Source of the DNA: Ilumatobacteraceae bacterium
GTDB lineage: Bacteria; Actinomycetota; Acidimicrobiia; Acidimicrobiales; Ilumatobacteraceae
DNA: 64,000 bases
Assembly (NCBI GenBank): GCA_013213745.1
Contig: JABSQH010000093.1
Coordinates: 21,621-85,620, forward strand
Direction of reading: 5' to 3'
Numbering within the stretch: position 1 is the first letter of the stretch; each line of letters begins with the position of its first letter. Shown piece after piece: positions 35,028-44,316 of this stretch. A model generated the notes under the pieces. It saw nothing but the letters and a program-made list of their open reading frames with translations, ran no database searches and was not told the DNA's origin. A program made the translations under genes and the position numbers.

Positions 35028-35546
35028 GGCCAGCCCAGCTACACCGATCTCGACGTCGGACAGTACGCAGCTGCGTTGGGCCTGATCGATGCAGTGACTC
35101 ACGCCCAATCGGAATTCGAGCCCGGCGGTGCAGCCGAGCGCATGCTGATCGGAGCTTTCGCCGCCCGCGAAGCACTCTTTTCGATCAGTGCCACTCCTGA
35201 ACACGAGCGAGTCGCACGCAGCGACGCGTACGCGGCCTTTCGGCGAGCGATCGAGTCAGCGATCGCGCACGGCGAGCCACCCCACAACGTTGCGGACGAT
35301 GCCGCGACCGTCTCGACGCGCACAGTGGCGCGCGCCTGGGCACGCGCGACGGGCCAGACGCCGAAACAACTGCTCGATCAGCGCATCATTCTCGAAGCGC
35401 AAGGATTGCTCGCCAACACCGACATGTCGGCGGCCGCCATCGGGGCGCGCCTCGGGTTCCCCGAACCGACCAACTTCGCCAAGTTCTGCGGTCGGCGCAC
35501 CGGCCAGACTCTGGCCGCCTTCCGACGAACAGCGTTGGCCGGCTGA
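35028..35546 (+). pseudogene. AraC-family regulator, N-terminally truncated
   Basis: The forward frame keeps the C-terminal AraC/XylS double helix-turn-helix (TVARAWARATGQTPKQLLDQRI, LEAQGLLANTDMSAAAIGARLGF, NFAKFCGRRTGQTLAAFRR; all partial quotes) plus a linker (FEPGGAAERMLIGAFAAREALFSI). The N-terminal cupin-like effector domain is absent; only Arg-rich sequence lies upstream. A start at GTG 35094 or TTG 35076 would give a ~150-residue DNA-binding fragment that could still be made. It is divergent from the amine oxidase gene, a typical place for its regulator. It could be a functional shortened regulator, but loss of the sensor domain suggests decay. Confidence 0.55.
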
Positions 35547-35558
35547 CAGACTCGACAC

Positions 35559-36485
35559 GTGACTGCACCCGAGGTCGTGTTGCTCGACGGCGGAATGGGC
35601 AAGGAACTGCGGCGGATCGGCGCACCGTTCCGTCAGCCCGAATGGTCCGCGTTGGCACTGATCGAGGCTCCGACGCGCGTCGCCGAAGCGCACCGCAACT
35701 TCGTCGCCGCAGGCGCCACCGTCATCACGACGAGCAACTACGCGGTCGTCCCGTACCACCTCGGCGACGAGCGCTTCGCTGCGCACGGCCATGAGTTGAC
35801 CGCACTCGCCGGCGAGCTGGCCCGGGCGGTGGCCGACGACACCGGCGCGCTGGTCGCCGGCTCGATCCCGCCGCCGTTCGGCTCGTACCGACCGGACCTG
35901 TTCGAGCCCGACCGCGCTCCGGCGGTGTTCGACACGATCGTGCACGCATTGGCGCCGTATGTCGACCTGTGGCTGCCCGAGACACTCGGGAGCGTGGCCG
36001 AGATCGAAGCTGCCAATGCCGCACTGGATCGGGTCGGCGACGACACACCGCGGTGGGTCTCGTTCACGCTCGACGACCGCGCCGCCCATCCGGCCCTGCC
36101 GTCAGGCGAATCGATCGCGCGTGCGGCCGCGTCGCTGAACGCCACGCCACACCTCGCCGCTGTGCTCATCAACTGTTCGCTGCCCGAGCACATCACACCC
36201 GCTCTCCGCCTGCTGCGCGAGGCGCTCGGGCACCGCAACGACGTCGCTATCGGCGCCTACGCCAACGCATTCCGTCCGGACCCTCCAACGAATTATGCGG
36301 CGAACGAGACGATCAACGAGGCGCGAGACGACCTCACGCCTGGGCGATACGCCGACATCGTCGATGATTGGATCGCCGACGGTGCAACGATCGTCGGCGG
36401 GTGCTGCGACATCACGCCTGCGCACATCGCCGAGATTCACACCCGCCTCGACCGGGCGGACGCACCGGCGGTCAGCGGAGGGTGA
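35559..36485 (+). CDS. Homocysteine S-methyltransferase family protein
   Basis: A 308-residue betaine-homocysteine/S-methylmethionine methyltransferase-type enzyme (MmuM-like). The zinc-binding cysteines are visible in VLINCSLPEH and GGCCDITPAHI; the N-terminus LLDGGMGKELRRIG is typical. It methylates homocysteine (or a selenium analogue in some relatives) to methionine. It starts at GTG 35559, 12 bp after the AraC remnant, and ends 14 bp inside the convergent selD gene. The family includes plant and bacterial selenocysteine methyltransferases, which makes its position beside selD noteworthy, but there is no operon link. Confidence 0.85.
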   Translation: MTAPEVVLLDGGMGKELRRIGAPFRQPEWSALALIEAPTRVAEAHRNFVAAGATVITTSNYAVVPYHLGDERFAAHGHELTALAGELARAVADDTGALVAGSIPPPFGSYRPDLFEPDRAPAVFDTIVHALAPYVDLWLPETLGSVAEIEAANAALDRVGDDTPRWVSFTLDDRAAHPALPSGESIARAAASLNATPHLAAVLINCSLPEHITPALRLLREALGHRNDVAIGAYANAFRPDPPTNYAANETINEARDDLTPGRYADIVDDWIADGATIVGGCCDITPAHIAEIHTRLDRADAPAVSGG

Positions 36486-37512
36486 CGCCCGCGTCGTCGT
36501 CGACGATCGAGCCGATGCACGCAGCGTGGTGGCCCGACTCGGCGAGTTCGGCGAGCACACGATCGACTTCACCGGGATCGACACCGAACACCAGACCACC
36601 CGACGTCTGCGCATCGGCGAACAGGAGGCGGTGATCTTCGCCGTGAGCACCCGAGTCGAGGAGCTGATCTCCCCATTCCAGGTTGCGTCGTGTGCCGCCG
36701 GGCACCAAGCCGTCGGCAGCCAAGTCGACCGCGCCAGGCAAGAATGGCAACGCGTCGAAGTCGACGTTGGCCCGCACGTCGGACTCGATCGTCATCCGCC
36801 CGAGATGACCGAGCAGCCCGAACCCGGTGACGTCGGTACATCCGGTCGCACCGGCATCGACCGCAACCCGCGCCGCGATGTCGTTCAACCGCGTCATCGA
36901 GTCGACCGCAGCTGCAGCGATGGCGCCGCCAGCCGCATCGGCCTTGATCGCCGTGGTGATGACGCCGACACCGAGCGGCTTTGTGAGGACCAACTCATCG
37001 CCGACGCGTAGACCGGCGTTGGTCAGCACCCGGTCGGGATGGACCTCGCCGGTCACTGCCATCCCGTACTTCGGCTCGGGATCGTCGATCGTGTGGCCGC
37101 CGACGACGGCGAATCCGGCAGCCGACGCAACGTCGCGGCCACCGGCCAACACCTCGCCGAGCAACTCGGTCGGCAGCTCGTCGCGATTCCACCCGACCAG
37201 GTTGAGGGCGAACAGTGGCCGCCCACCCATCGCATAGATGTCGGACACGCTGTTGGCTGCGGCGATGCGCCCCCAGGCACGCGCATCGTCGACCACCGGC
37301 GTGATGAAGTCGGCGGTGGACACGAGGGCCCGTTCGTCGTCGAGCCGCCAGACGGCAGCATCGTCGCCGGTATCAGGGCCGACGAGCAGTTCGTCGGGCT
37401 GATCAGCATGCAGATCGCGCATCACGTGCGCGAGCTCGCTCGGGGCGAGCTTGCAGCCTCAACCGGCGCCGTGGCTGAACTGGGTGAGACGAATGCGTTG
37501 GGCGTCGGTCAC
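36472..37512 (-). CDS. selD: Selenide, water dikinase (SelD), itself a selenoprotein with UGA-encoded Sec18
   Basis: SelD makes selenophosphate from selenide and ATP, the selenium donor for selenocysteine (and selenouridine). The full 346-residue protein is read from GTG 37512, which has an AGGAAGG ribosome site about 7 bases upstream. Translation runs QFSHGAG-TGA-GCKLAPSEL: the TGA at 37459-37461 falls exactly at the SelD active-site Cys/Sec, followed by Cys20 and the essential Lys21. Later motifs GPDTGDDAAVW, ALNLVGWNRD, VVGGHTIDDPEPKYGMAVTG and the glycine-rich GCTDVTGFGLLGH are intact. Plain ORF calling starts too late, at 37425, and would lose the active site. A hairpin follows the TGA. 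It overlaps the convergent methyltransferase by 14 bp. Confidence 0.92.
37433..37451 (-). promoter_or_regulatory. Putative bacterial SECIS hairpin in selD
   Basis: Starting 8 bases after the selD TGA, the mRNA can form a 7-bp perfect stem (AGCUCGC with GCGAGCU) closing a 5-base loop CCCGA. Its position immediately downstream of the UGA fits a bacterial SECIS, where SelB-tRNA-Sec binds. The loop has one G but lacks the GGUC form of the enteric element, so assignment rests mainly on position and on the clear Sec site. Confidence 0.6.
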
Positions 37513-37585
37513 GAGTCCACCTTCCTTTCGGCGTCGGGACGAGGAGCGCTCACCATATCGGCGCGGCCGCTCCTACGATCTGACC

Positions 37586-39343
37586 GTGGTCGTCCGCATC
37601 GCCCGCACCATTGCGTGTTGTCTGCTCCTCCCAGCGATGGTGCTCGTCATTGCGGTGCGCCCGTCACCGGCCACCGCAGCGACGGTCGACCTACTGGTGG
37701 GCGACTCGGTGATGGCGGGCATGAGCTCGAGCGCACGGTCGTCGCTGCCCCCTCACCGGTTCGACGCCGAGGTGTGCCGCCGAGTGCTCGCCACCAGCTG
37801 CACGTATCGGGGCAATCGACCGTCGACGGCGTTGAACGTGATCCGTGCGAACGCAGGGGCGACCAACCGAGCCATCGTTATCGCCGTCGGATACAACGAC
37901 TCCTCCATCGACAGCGCCGTCGACCAAGTGATTGCCGAGGCGAGACGTCAGGGGGTGCCCCACGTCGTATGGCTCACGTACCGGATTGCGGGCCAGTACG
38001 CCAACCAGTACCGCAACCACAATGCGACGTTGTGGGCCAAGGCGGCGATCTATCCCGAGTTGCAGATCGCCGATTGGGCGGGACGCAGCGCCGGCCGCGG
38101 CGACTGGGTGGCCTCCGACGGCACTCACCTCAACGCCAGCGGCGGCCGGGCAATGTCCCAACTCATCGGCGAGTCGCTGAACTCTCTGGCCCCGCCCCCA
38201 CCCACTCGGTGCGACTTGGCCGATGCAGGCGAGGCCGCTCCGGCGACGAGCACGACTGCGGTGGTCGCCGACTCAGGCGGGCTCACGGTCCACAACGCGC
38301 CGCAGCGCATCGCCGACACGCGTTCGGAGACGATGGTCGGAGCTGGCCGCGTCCTGCGCGTGCCCGTCCCCGCTGAGTACGCCGATGCGCAAGCAGCTTT
38401 GGTCACGCTCACCGCCGTCGACCCGTGCCGTCGCGGCCACCTTGCCGGATTCGCGTGTGGTGCCGCCCGACCGCCGACGTCGACACTCAACGCTCGCGAC
38501 CGCGCAGCGACGGCCAATCTGGCACTGATCCCGGTGGGGCAAGGCTCGATCTGCATCTATGCCTCGATGCCGACCGACGTGGTCGTCGACCTGCTCGGCC
38601 ACGTCGGCGGCGATGGAGCGGGTGTGCGAACCGTCGAGCCCACGCGCATCTTCGACTCGCGTGCGACGGGTTCGGCCGAGCTCATTCCCAGCAACGGGCG
38701 GCGCGCTGCTGGCACGGTCACGACACTTCCGGTCCGTCGTTCCCCCGATGTCCCGGCCGACGCGGACGCAGTCGTGGTCAATGTGACATCAACCGAATCC
38801 ACCCGCCGGGGCTACGTGACGACGTACCCGGGGCCATGCAGCGGACCGCCGCCGACGGCGTCGAACCTCAATCACGTCGATGGCGAGACGATCGCAGTCG
38901 CCGCCATCACCAGGGTCGGCTCCGACGGAACGATCTGCGTGTACAACCATGCGCCCACCCACCTGGTCGTCGACCTCGGCGGGGTGATCGCGGCCGACGG
39001 CGCACTCGTGCAACCCGTGAGCAACGTGCGTCTCGTCGACTCGCGCAACTCGGTGGGACCCGGCAGTGGCGATCTCGCCCTCGACACCGCCGTTGCGCCA
39101 CCGAACGCGGACGGCGCGCTGGTGAACGTGGTCGGTCTACGCGACGGTCGAGGTTTCCTCACCGCACGGAGATGTGGCACCGCGGGCGTACCCGCCCACT
39201 CGACGCTCAATCATCGCGACGGCGCAGTGGCCAATATGGCGGTCGCACCGATCGTCGGCGGGAGGACATGCGTATATCGCCAGCCGACGGCCGACGTGGT
39301 CGTCGACGCCGTCGCGTGGCTCGTCGACCCCGACGACGGCTGA
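37586..39343 (+). CDS. Secreted SGNH-hydrolase-like protein with three ~130-residue surface repeats
   Basis: A 585-residue exported protein starting at GTG 37586 with a signal peptide (ARTIACCLLLPAMVLVIAV...ATAA). Residues ~32-200 resemble an SGNH/GDSL esterase: LLVGDSVMAG holds the Ser block, IVIAVGYND the Asn block, and SDGTHLNASG the Asp/His block. Three consecutive modules follow, each with an R-I-x-D-(T/S)-R start, a PxSTLN or SNLN element and an ending like ICIYASMPTDVVVDLLG or CVYRQPTADVVVDA. Such modules are frequent in extracellular acidimicrobial proteins; function is unknown. The gene is divergent from selD, with 73 bp between them. Confidence 0.78.
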   Translation: MVVRIARTIACCLLLPAMVLVIAVRPSPATAATVDLLVGDSVMAGMSSSARSSLPPHRFDAEVCRRVLATSCTYRGNRPSTALNVIRANAGATNRAIVIAVGYNDSSIDSAVDQVIAEARRQGVPHVVWLTYRIAGQYANQYRNHNATLWAKAAIYPELQIADWAGRSAGRGDWVASDGTHLNASGGRAMSQLIGESLNSLAPPPPTRCDLADAGEAAPATSTTAVVADSGGLTVHNAPQRIADTRSETMVGAGRVLRVPVPAEYADAQAALVTLTAVDPCRRGHLAGFACGAARPPTSTLNARDRAATANLALIPVGQGSICIYASMPTDVVVDLLGHVGGDGAGVRTVEPTRIFDSRATGSAELIPSNGRRAAGTVTTLPVRRSPDVPADADAVVVNVTSTESTRRGYVTTYPGPCSGPPPTASNLNHVDGETIAVAAITRVGSDGTICVYNHAPTHLVVDLGGVIAADGALVQPVSNVRLVDSRNSVGPGSGDLALDTAVAPPNADGALVNVVGLRDGRGFLTARRCGTAGVPAHSTLNHRDGAVANMAVAPIVGGRTCVYRQPTADVVVDAVAWLVDPDDG

Positions 39344-39595
39344 GAGTCGCCGGCAACACCGTTGGGTCTCGCCCTCGAACTCGAGGCCGCGCATCCCTGT
39401 GCCGAGCGCAAGCGCCGAAGTAGTCCGTTGGCGATGCCGCGTGCCATCGCGCCCGCTGTGGCCCCAATTTCCGTCGCTCTCGATCGACACGCGGCGACCG
39501 TCCCACCACCCGTCGGACGGCCCCGATGAACCGTGCACCGGAATGAACGGACCGGGCGTCTCGGACGTGACGAGCGGAGAATATGGTTGCCCGCC

Positions 39596-40672
39596 ATGCC
39601 CCGCACGACTGCGCACGTGATGATCGCAGCTGCAAGTGCCGTTCTGATCGCGTCGTGTGCGTCAGACGACGATGGTGGCAGCGCAGATCTGGCGATCCCG
39701 CCCACGTTGGCCGCTCCGGTCGACAGTCAGGTCACGCCTGCGACGGACGACCAGATAACCGAGAGCAGCGCACAGGCGACCAGCAACGTTGTCGCGCTCG
39801 CCACGCAGCGTCCGCCGGTGCGCTGGCAGTGTCCGTTGCCGACCGCGATCGAGATCGCCCGCACGCTCAACGGGGCCGCGGCGATCGAGGGCACCGCAGA
39901 CGTCGGGCCTGAAGGACAATTCAGTCAACTCGGATGCGTCAGCGATGCGACATCGATCGGGATCACCGTCGGTCCCGCGACGTTCGACGAGTTCCTCAGC
40001 GCCGCGACGCCGACGGGAGGCGACGACGCCGAGTACCAGAGCAGTGAGCGTGATGCGGGCCTGTTCGACTACTGCACGGTGAGCGCATCACTCGGAGTGC
40101 AGCGGTGCGGAGCGGCGTGGACAGATGGCTCGCTGTGGGTCGACCTCAGTCAGACCGCGCCGACGCCGGGCGACCCCCCCGACGTGCAACGACTCGTCGA
40201 CGAGCTGAGCACCAATGCAGAAACGATCGTTGCGGAGACGGCGGCCGTCGATCTCGTGTCGCTGATCCAGTGGTACCGGGTCACCAGTGCCGAGCTCGGA
40301 CCCGAGCTGTCCCTCGACGGCACTGGCGGCGAACCCATCTTGGCTCCGACGGGCGCACTGGCCGGACAGCGCTGGCGGTTCGTCAATCTCGGAGGCGGGC
40401 GGTACGAGGTATCAAACGCCGCGTCGGGTGAGACCGGTCTACTGAGCACCGACGGCACAGGATCGTTCTTCACCGACGGTCCTGCACAACTCCCAGGACA
40501 GGTCTGGACTGTGATCCCCGAAGCGAACGACACCCACCTCGTCTTCAGCGACCTCATCGAAACGTTGGTCTTTCTCGTCCCTGACGGCGCCGGTGGCACG
40601 ACGGTGATCCCCTTCGGCGCGGCTGGCGCGACGCAGTGGCTGCTCGAACCAGCAGGCGCAATCGAGCCCTGA
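39596..40672 (+). CDS. Lipoprotein of unknown function with ricin-like C-terminal region
   Basis: A 358-residue lipoprotein: signal AHVMIAAASAVLIASCAS with the lipobox Cys in IASC, then an acidic low-complexity linker. The middle part contains two Cys-bearing blocks (RWQCPLPTAIEIARTL; FDYCTVSASLGVQRCG). The C-terminal ~120 residues (GQRWRFVNLGGGRYEVSNAASG; VWTVIPEANDTHLVF) look like a beta-trefoil ricin-type lectin subdomain. It is not assigned to a named family. The 252 bp before it, after the SGNH gene, hold no evident gene. ATG 39596 directly precedes the signal peptide. Confidence 0.72.
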   Translation: MPRTTAHVMIAAASAVLIASCASDDDGGSADLAIPPTLAAPVDSQVTPATDDQITESSAQATSNVVALATQRPPVRWQCPLPTAIEIARTLNGAAAIEGTADVGPEGQFSQLGCVSDATSIGITVGPATFDEFLSAATPTGGDDAEYQSSERDAGLFDYCTVSASLGVQRCGAAWTDGSLWVDLSQTAPTPGDPPDVQRLVDELSTNAETIVAETAAVDLVSLIQWYRVTSAELGPELSLDGTGGEPILAPTGALAGQRWRFVNLGGGRYEVSNAASGETGLLSTDGTGSFFTDGPAQLPGQVWTVIPEANDTHLVFSDLIETLVFLVPDGAGGTTVIPFGAAGATQWLLEPAGAIEP

Positions 40673-40783
40673 CGCAGGTAGCGTCGTGAGCTCACCGGAT
40701 GGCAGTTCCATCCGATGGGTTCGCAGACGGGCGATGAGTTCCGATCGAGTGAACCATCCCCCCACAACGAGGAGCCCCTCTCC

Positions 40784-42235
40784 ATGAACCCGACCTTCGC
40801 CCAGCTGGGCGTGCCCGCGCCGATTTGCGCGGCACTCGAACAGCGCGGCATCACCGAACCATTCGCCATCCAAGCAGCGACGATCGCCGACACGCTCGCC
40901 GGCCACGATGTCTGTGGCCGCGCTCCGACCGGCTCTGGGAAGACACTGGCCTTCGGCGTGCCCCTGGTGGCGCTGTCCGACCGCGCCGAAGCCCGCCGAC
41001 CGCGCAGCCTGGTACTCGCTCCCACGCGCGAGCTCGCCGACCAGATCGCCACCGAACTCGAGACCTTCGCTGGCTCACTGCGCATCGCGGCCGTGTACGG
41101 CGGCGTCGGTTACGGCAAGCAGCTCGACGCGCTGCGTCGCGGAGTCGACATCCTCATCGCCTGCCCCGGGCGACTCGAGGACCTCATCCAGATGGGTGAG
41201 GTGACCCTCGACGCCGTCGACCGGGTCGTCATCGACGAAGCCGACCGCATGGCCGACATGGGCTTCTTGCCCGTCGTCCGACGGATCCTCGACCAGACGT
41301 CGCCGACGCGGCAGACGTTGCTGTTCTCGGCAACACTCGACGGCACCGTCGGCGAGCTCACGCGGGCGTACCAAAACGACCCAGTGCGCCGCGAGGTCGG
41401 CGAGGACACGCCCGACATCACCGCCGCCGACCACTACTTCTGGAGTGTCGAGCGCACCGATCGCCCGCGCGCCGCGGCCGAAACGATCAATGCCGCCTGG
41501 CCGACGATCGTGTTCTGCCGGACTCGGCACGGGGCCGACCGCCTTGAACGCCAACTCGCCAAGCAGGGCGTCACGGCGACCGCGATCCACGGGGGACGCA
41601 ATCAGAACAAGCGCAACAAGGCGCTCGCCGACTTCGCCAGCGGCAAGGCGCAAGCGCTGGTCGCCACCGACGTCGCGGCGCGTGGCATCCACATCGACCG
41701 CGTTGCCGCCGTGTTGCACTACGACCTTCCCGCCGACCACAAGGACTACATCCACCGCTCCGGTCGCACCGCACGCGGTGGCGACGGCGGTGTCGTCGTC
41801 TCCCTCGTGCCGCCGGATCAGAACAAGGACGCCCGCCGCCTACAGCGTGGCGCTGGTCTCGACGAGCCGTTGACCGACCCGAACCTTGACGCGCTCGACG
41901 GTGCGTCGATGCCAATCGAACCGCCCGCACCCGAGCCACCAGCGGCGAGCGAACCATCGACACCCCGGCCGAAGCGTTCCGCCAAGTCGAAGAACAAGCG
42001 TCGGCGCCGCAACGATGCGCACGCCGCTACAAGTGCGTCTCGCGGCACCGTGAAGTTCTTCAACAACAAGAAGGGCTTCGGGTTCATCGAACGCAAGGGT
42101 GAGGCCGACCTGTTCGTGCACTACTCGAACATCGCCACCGAGGGCTACAAGTCGCTGCACGAAGGACAGCTCGTGGAGTTCGACCTCGCACCGGGCCGCA
42201 AGGGCGACGAAGCGCGCAACGTCCAGCCGGTCTGA
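40784..42235 (+). CDS. DEAD-box RNA helicase fused to a C-terminal cold-shock domain
   Basis: A 483-residue ATP-dependent RNA helicase. Motifs: Q-motif region [10 protein letters not shown], motif I APTGSGKT, Ia [55 protein letters not shown]. After a Pro-rich and basic linker (residues ~385-420), residues ~424-483 form a cold-shock domain with RNP1/RNP2-type motifs ([28 protein letters not shown]). This DEAD-CSD joining is found in few actinobacteria and would combine RNA binding with unwinding, probably for cold or ribosome assembly. GAGGAG lies before ATG 40784. It ends 15 bp from the convergent DDN gene. Confidence 0.9.
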   Translation: MNPTFAQLGVPAPICAALEQRGITEPFAIQAATIADTLAGHDVCGRAPTGSGKTLAFGVPLVALSDRAEARRPRSLVLAPTRELADQIATELETFAGSLRIAAVYGGVGYGKQLDALRRGVDILIACPGRLEDLIQMGEVTLDAVDRVVIDEADRMADMGFLPVVRRILDQTSPTRQTLLFSATLDGTVGELTRAYQNDPVRREVGEDTPDITAADHYFWSVERTDRPRAAAETINAAWPTIVFCRTRHGADRLERQLAKQGVTATAIHGGRNQNKRNKALADFASGKAQALVATDVAARGIHIDRVAAVLHYDLPADHKDYIHRSGRTARGGDGGVVVSLVPPDQNKDARRLQRGAGLDEPLTDPNLDALDGASMPIEPPAPEPPAASEPSTPRPKRSAKSKNKRRRRNDAHAATSASRGTVKFFNNKKGFGFIERKGEADLFVHYSNIATEGYKSLHEGQLVEFDLAPGRKGDEARNVQPV

Positions 42236-42250
42236 GCCGACCGTCCGACA

Positions 42251-42769
42251 TCAGCTTGCGGCGTCGAGCACGAACACCCTGATCGTGCGATGGCTGGCAC
42301 GGCCGCGGTACTTGGCGTATCCGGCGTAGAACGCGGCACCGGCCTCGAAGACCCGATCAGCGGTGTCGTCGTCGGCGCGGCGAGCGACCACGTCGACCGT
42401 ACGGTCGCGGTAGCCAACGGTGGCCGACGGGTCTGCTTCGAGGTTGTACACCCAGCCGGGGGTGCGTTCCTGGCCGTAGTTCGAGCCGATGATCGCCAAT
42501 TCACCGTCGAGCGGAATCCCCACGAGCGGCATCGAGCGCGCCTTGCCGGACTTCGCGCCGGTCGTGGTCAACAAGATCACTGGGAGGCCCGCTGTGATCT
42601 CGGCCAGCGTCGTGTTGCCATCGGTCCGTCGATACAGCCAGCGGTCGATCGGGTACAGCATCCGCTGAGCGACCCACGCGCCGGGTCCACTTGCTGCGAT
42701 TCGCTGCGTGACGCGTTGCACGGCGTTGGCCGGCTTGTGCTCGTAACCGAGCTCCTCGAGAACACCCAT
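42251..42769 (-). CDS. Deazaflavin (F420)-dependent nitroreductase-like protein (DDN family)
   Basis: A 172-residue member of the DDN/F420H2-dependent reductase family. The typical core is LLTTTGAKSGKARSMPLVGI (first part of the phosphate/F420-binding strand) and SNYGQERTPGWVYNLEADP. Such proteins reduce nitroaromatics, quinones or other acceptors with F420H2. ATG 42769 follows GGGGAG, with good spacing. It is on its own, convergent with the DEAD-CSD gene and downstream of the subtilase on the same strand. The physiological substrate is unknown. Confidence 0.84.
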   Translation of the reverse strand: MGVLEELGYEHKPANAVQRVTQRIAASGPGAWVAQRMLYPIDRWLYRRTDGNTTLAEITAGLPVILLTTTGAKSGKARSMPLVGIPLDGELAIIGSNYGQERTPGWVYNLEADPSATVGYRDRTVDVVARRADDDTADRVFEAGAAFYAGYAKYRGRASHRTIRVFVLDAAS

Positions 42770-42818
42770 GATCACTCCCCTGCCGCTGGTCGTCGCACGG
42801 CGCCGAGAGGGTAACCGG

Positions 42819-44135
42819 TCAGGCTGCGACGGCGGGCGCCTCGACGATGTGCGCAAGGGCTGCATCGGCCTGGAGGTACCCCCCGGTGATCGATGTTCCT
42901 GCGAGCTGCGATGCCGGCTCGGCAGTCGATCGCAAGATCTCAGCGATGTCGGCAGGCGACAACGATGGGTCGGCCTGGGACATCAACGCCACGGTGCCCG
43001 CCACGTGTGGCGCAGCCATCGACGTGCCCGACATGAAGTAGTACGAATCCGCCATGGTGCTGGTGATACCGACACCGGGGGCGGCCAGATCGACCGACGT
43101 GGCTCCGTAGTTCGAGAATTCGGCGAGCTCACCCTGGGCGTCGATGGCGGCGACCGATACGACCGTCGGGTGGTTGGCCGGATACGGCGACAACGGGTCG
43201 AGGTCGTTGTCGGCACCGTCGTTCGACGCCGCCGCAATCACGGCGATTCCCGCAGCGTCGGCCTCGTCGAGCAGCTCGGCATAGCTCTCCGTGCCGCGGC
43301 CGCTGAAGCTGGCGTTGATCACGTCTGCGTCGTTGTCGATGGCGTAGCGCACTGCCGACATGATCCAAGAGATGCTGCCGGCGCCGTTCTCGTCGAAGGC
43401 GCGCACATCCATCAACTGCACGTCCCAAGCGACACCGGCGACACCGACGCCGTTGTCGGTCTCGGCGCCGATCGTGCCGGCGACGTGCGTGCCGTGGCCG
43501 TTCGGATCATTGCCCGCCGGCGTGTCTGTGACGAAGTCCCAACCGAAGATGTCGTCGACGAATCCGTTGCCGTTGGTGTCCTCGCCGTCTTCGACTTCGC
43601 CGGGGTTGATCCACATGTTGCCGGCAAGATCCTCGTGCGTCGCGTCTACTCCCGAGTCGATCACGGCAACGACGACGTCGGGAGCATCGGTGAGGTAGGC
43701 CCATGCATCGGGGGCGCCGATGTCGAATTCGGCGTCCGGATTCGACAGTCCCCACTGCAGCGAGAACAGGGTGTCGTCCGGGACGACCGACGTCAGCTGC
43801 GCGGGATAGTCGGGTTCGATGCACAACTCGGGCTCGTCGACCAATTGCTCGACCTCGTCGATCGTGAGCGCTTCGGTCTCGATCACTTCGATCCCGTCGT
43901 CGATCTCCATCACGACGTCGACGCCGTCGATGTCACCGACGTCGTCGAGCGTCGCCGCCGCCAGACGAGCGTTCGGATCCACCGAAACGATCCAGCGGTC
44001 GAAGGTCTCGTCGAGGGCCGCGGCGCCGGAACGTGCGTGGGCACCTCCCAGCGGGACGAGCGAGACAGCAGCAACAACTGCGGTGGCGGACAGGATCAGT
44101 CGGGGGCGGGCTGGACCTGGTGCATCTGGTGTCAT
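42819..44135 (-). CDS. Secreted subtilisin-like serine protease (S8)
   Basis: A 438-residue exported S8 peptidase. After a signal peptide (RPRLILSATAVVAAVSLVPL) comes an acidic propeptide-like segment and then the catalytic domain with Asp in VAVIDSGVDATHEDLAG, His in NGHGTHVAGTIG and Ser in FMSGTSMAAPHVAGTV. The oxyanion Asn region is IAAASNDGADNDL. It degrades proteins outside the cell. ATG 44135 gives the best signal peptide. It is divergent from the RTX remnant, with about 180 bp between them that show no other feature. Confidence 0.9.
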   Translation of the reverse strand: MTPDAPGPARPRLILSATAVVAAVSLVPLGGAHARSGAAALDETFDRWIVSVDPNARLAAATLDDVGDIDGVDVVMEIDDGIEVIETEALTIDEVEQLVDEPELCIEPDYPAQLTSVVPDDTLFSLQWGLSNPDAEFDIGAPDAWAYLTDAPDVVVAVIDSGVDATHEDLAGNMWINPGEVEDGEDTNGNGFVDDIFGWDFVTDTPAGNDPNGHGTHVAGTIGAETDNGVGVAGVAWDVQLMDVRAFDENGAGSISWIMSAVRYAIDNDADVINASFSGRGTESYAELLDEADAAGIAVIAAASNDGADNDLDPLSPYPANHPTVVSVAAIDAQGELAEFSNYGATSVDLAAPGVGITSTMADSYYFMSGTSMAAPHVAGTVALMSQADPSLSPADIAEILRSTAEPASQLAGTSITGGYLQADAALAHIVEAPAVAA

Positions 44136-44316
44136 CGTGATGTCGATTTCACGGCCTCGCACCTGAACGGCGCCTGTGCGTCGTCCAATCGTTGTCGACG
44201 ACGGTGGTATCGCCACGGCGGGTCCAGATCGTGATCGTTGCGGAGGCCAACGCGTAAGGAACCGACGTGTGGTCCGTCAGGTCGTGCAGAACCACAACGC
44301 AACAAGGGGCGCGATC

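Noticed and set aside
42768..44234. Forward frame of 488 codons opposite the subtilase.
   Set aside because: The subtilase has a complete catalytic triad and signal peptide on the minus strand; the forward frame has no domain.
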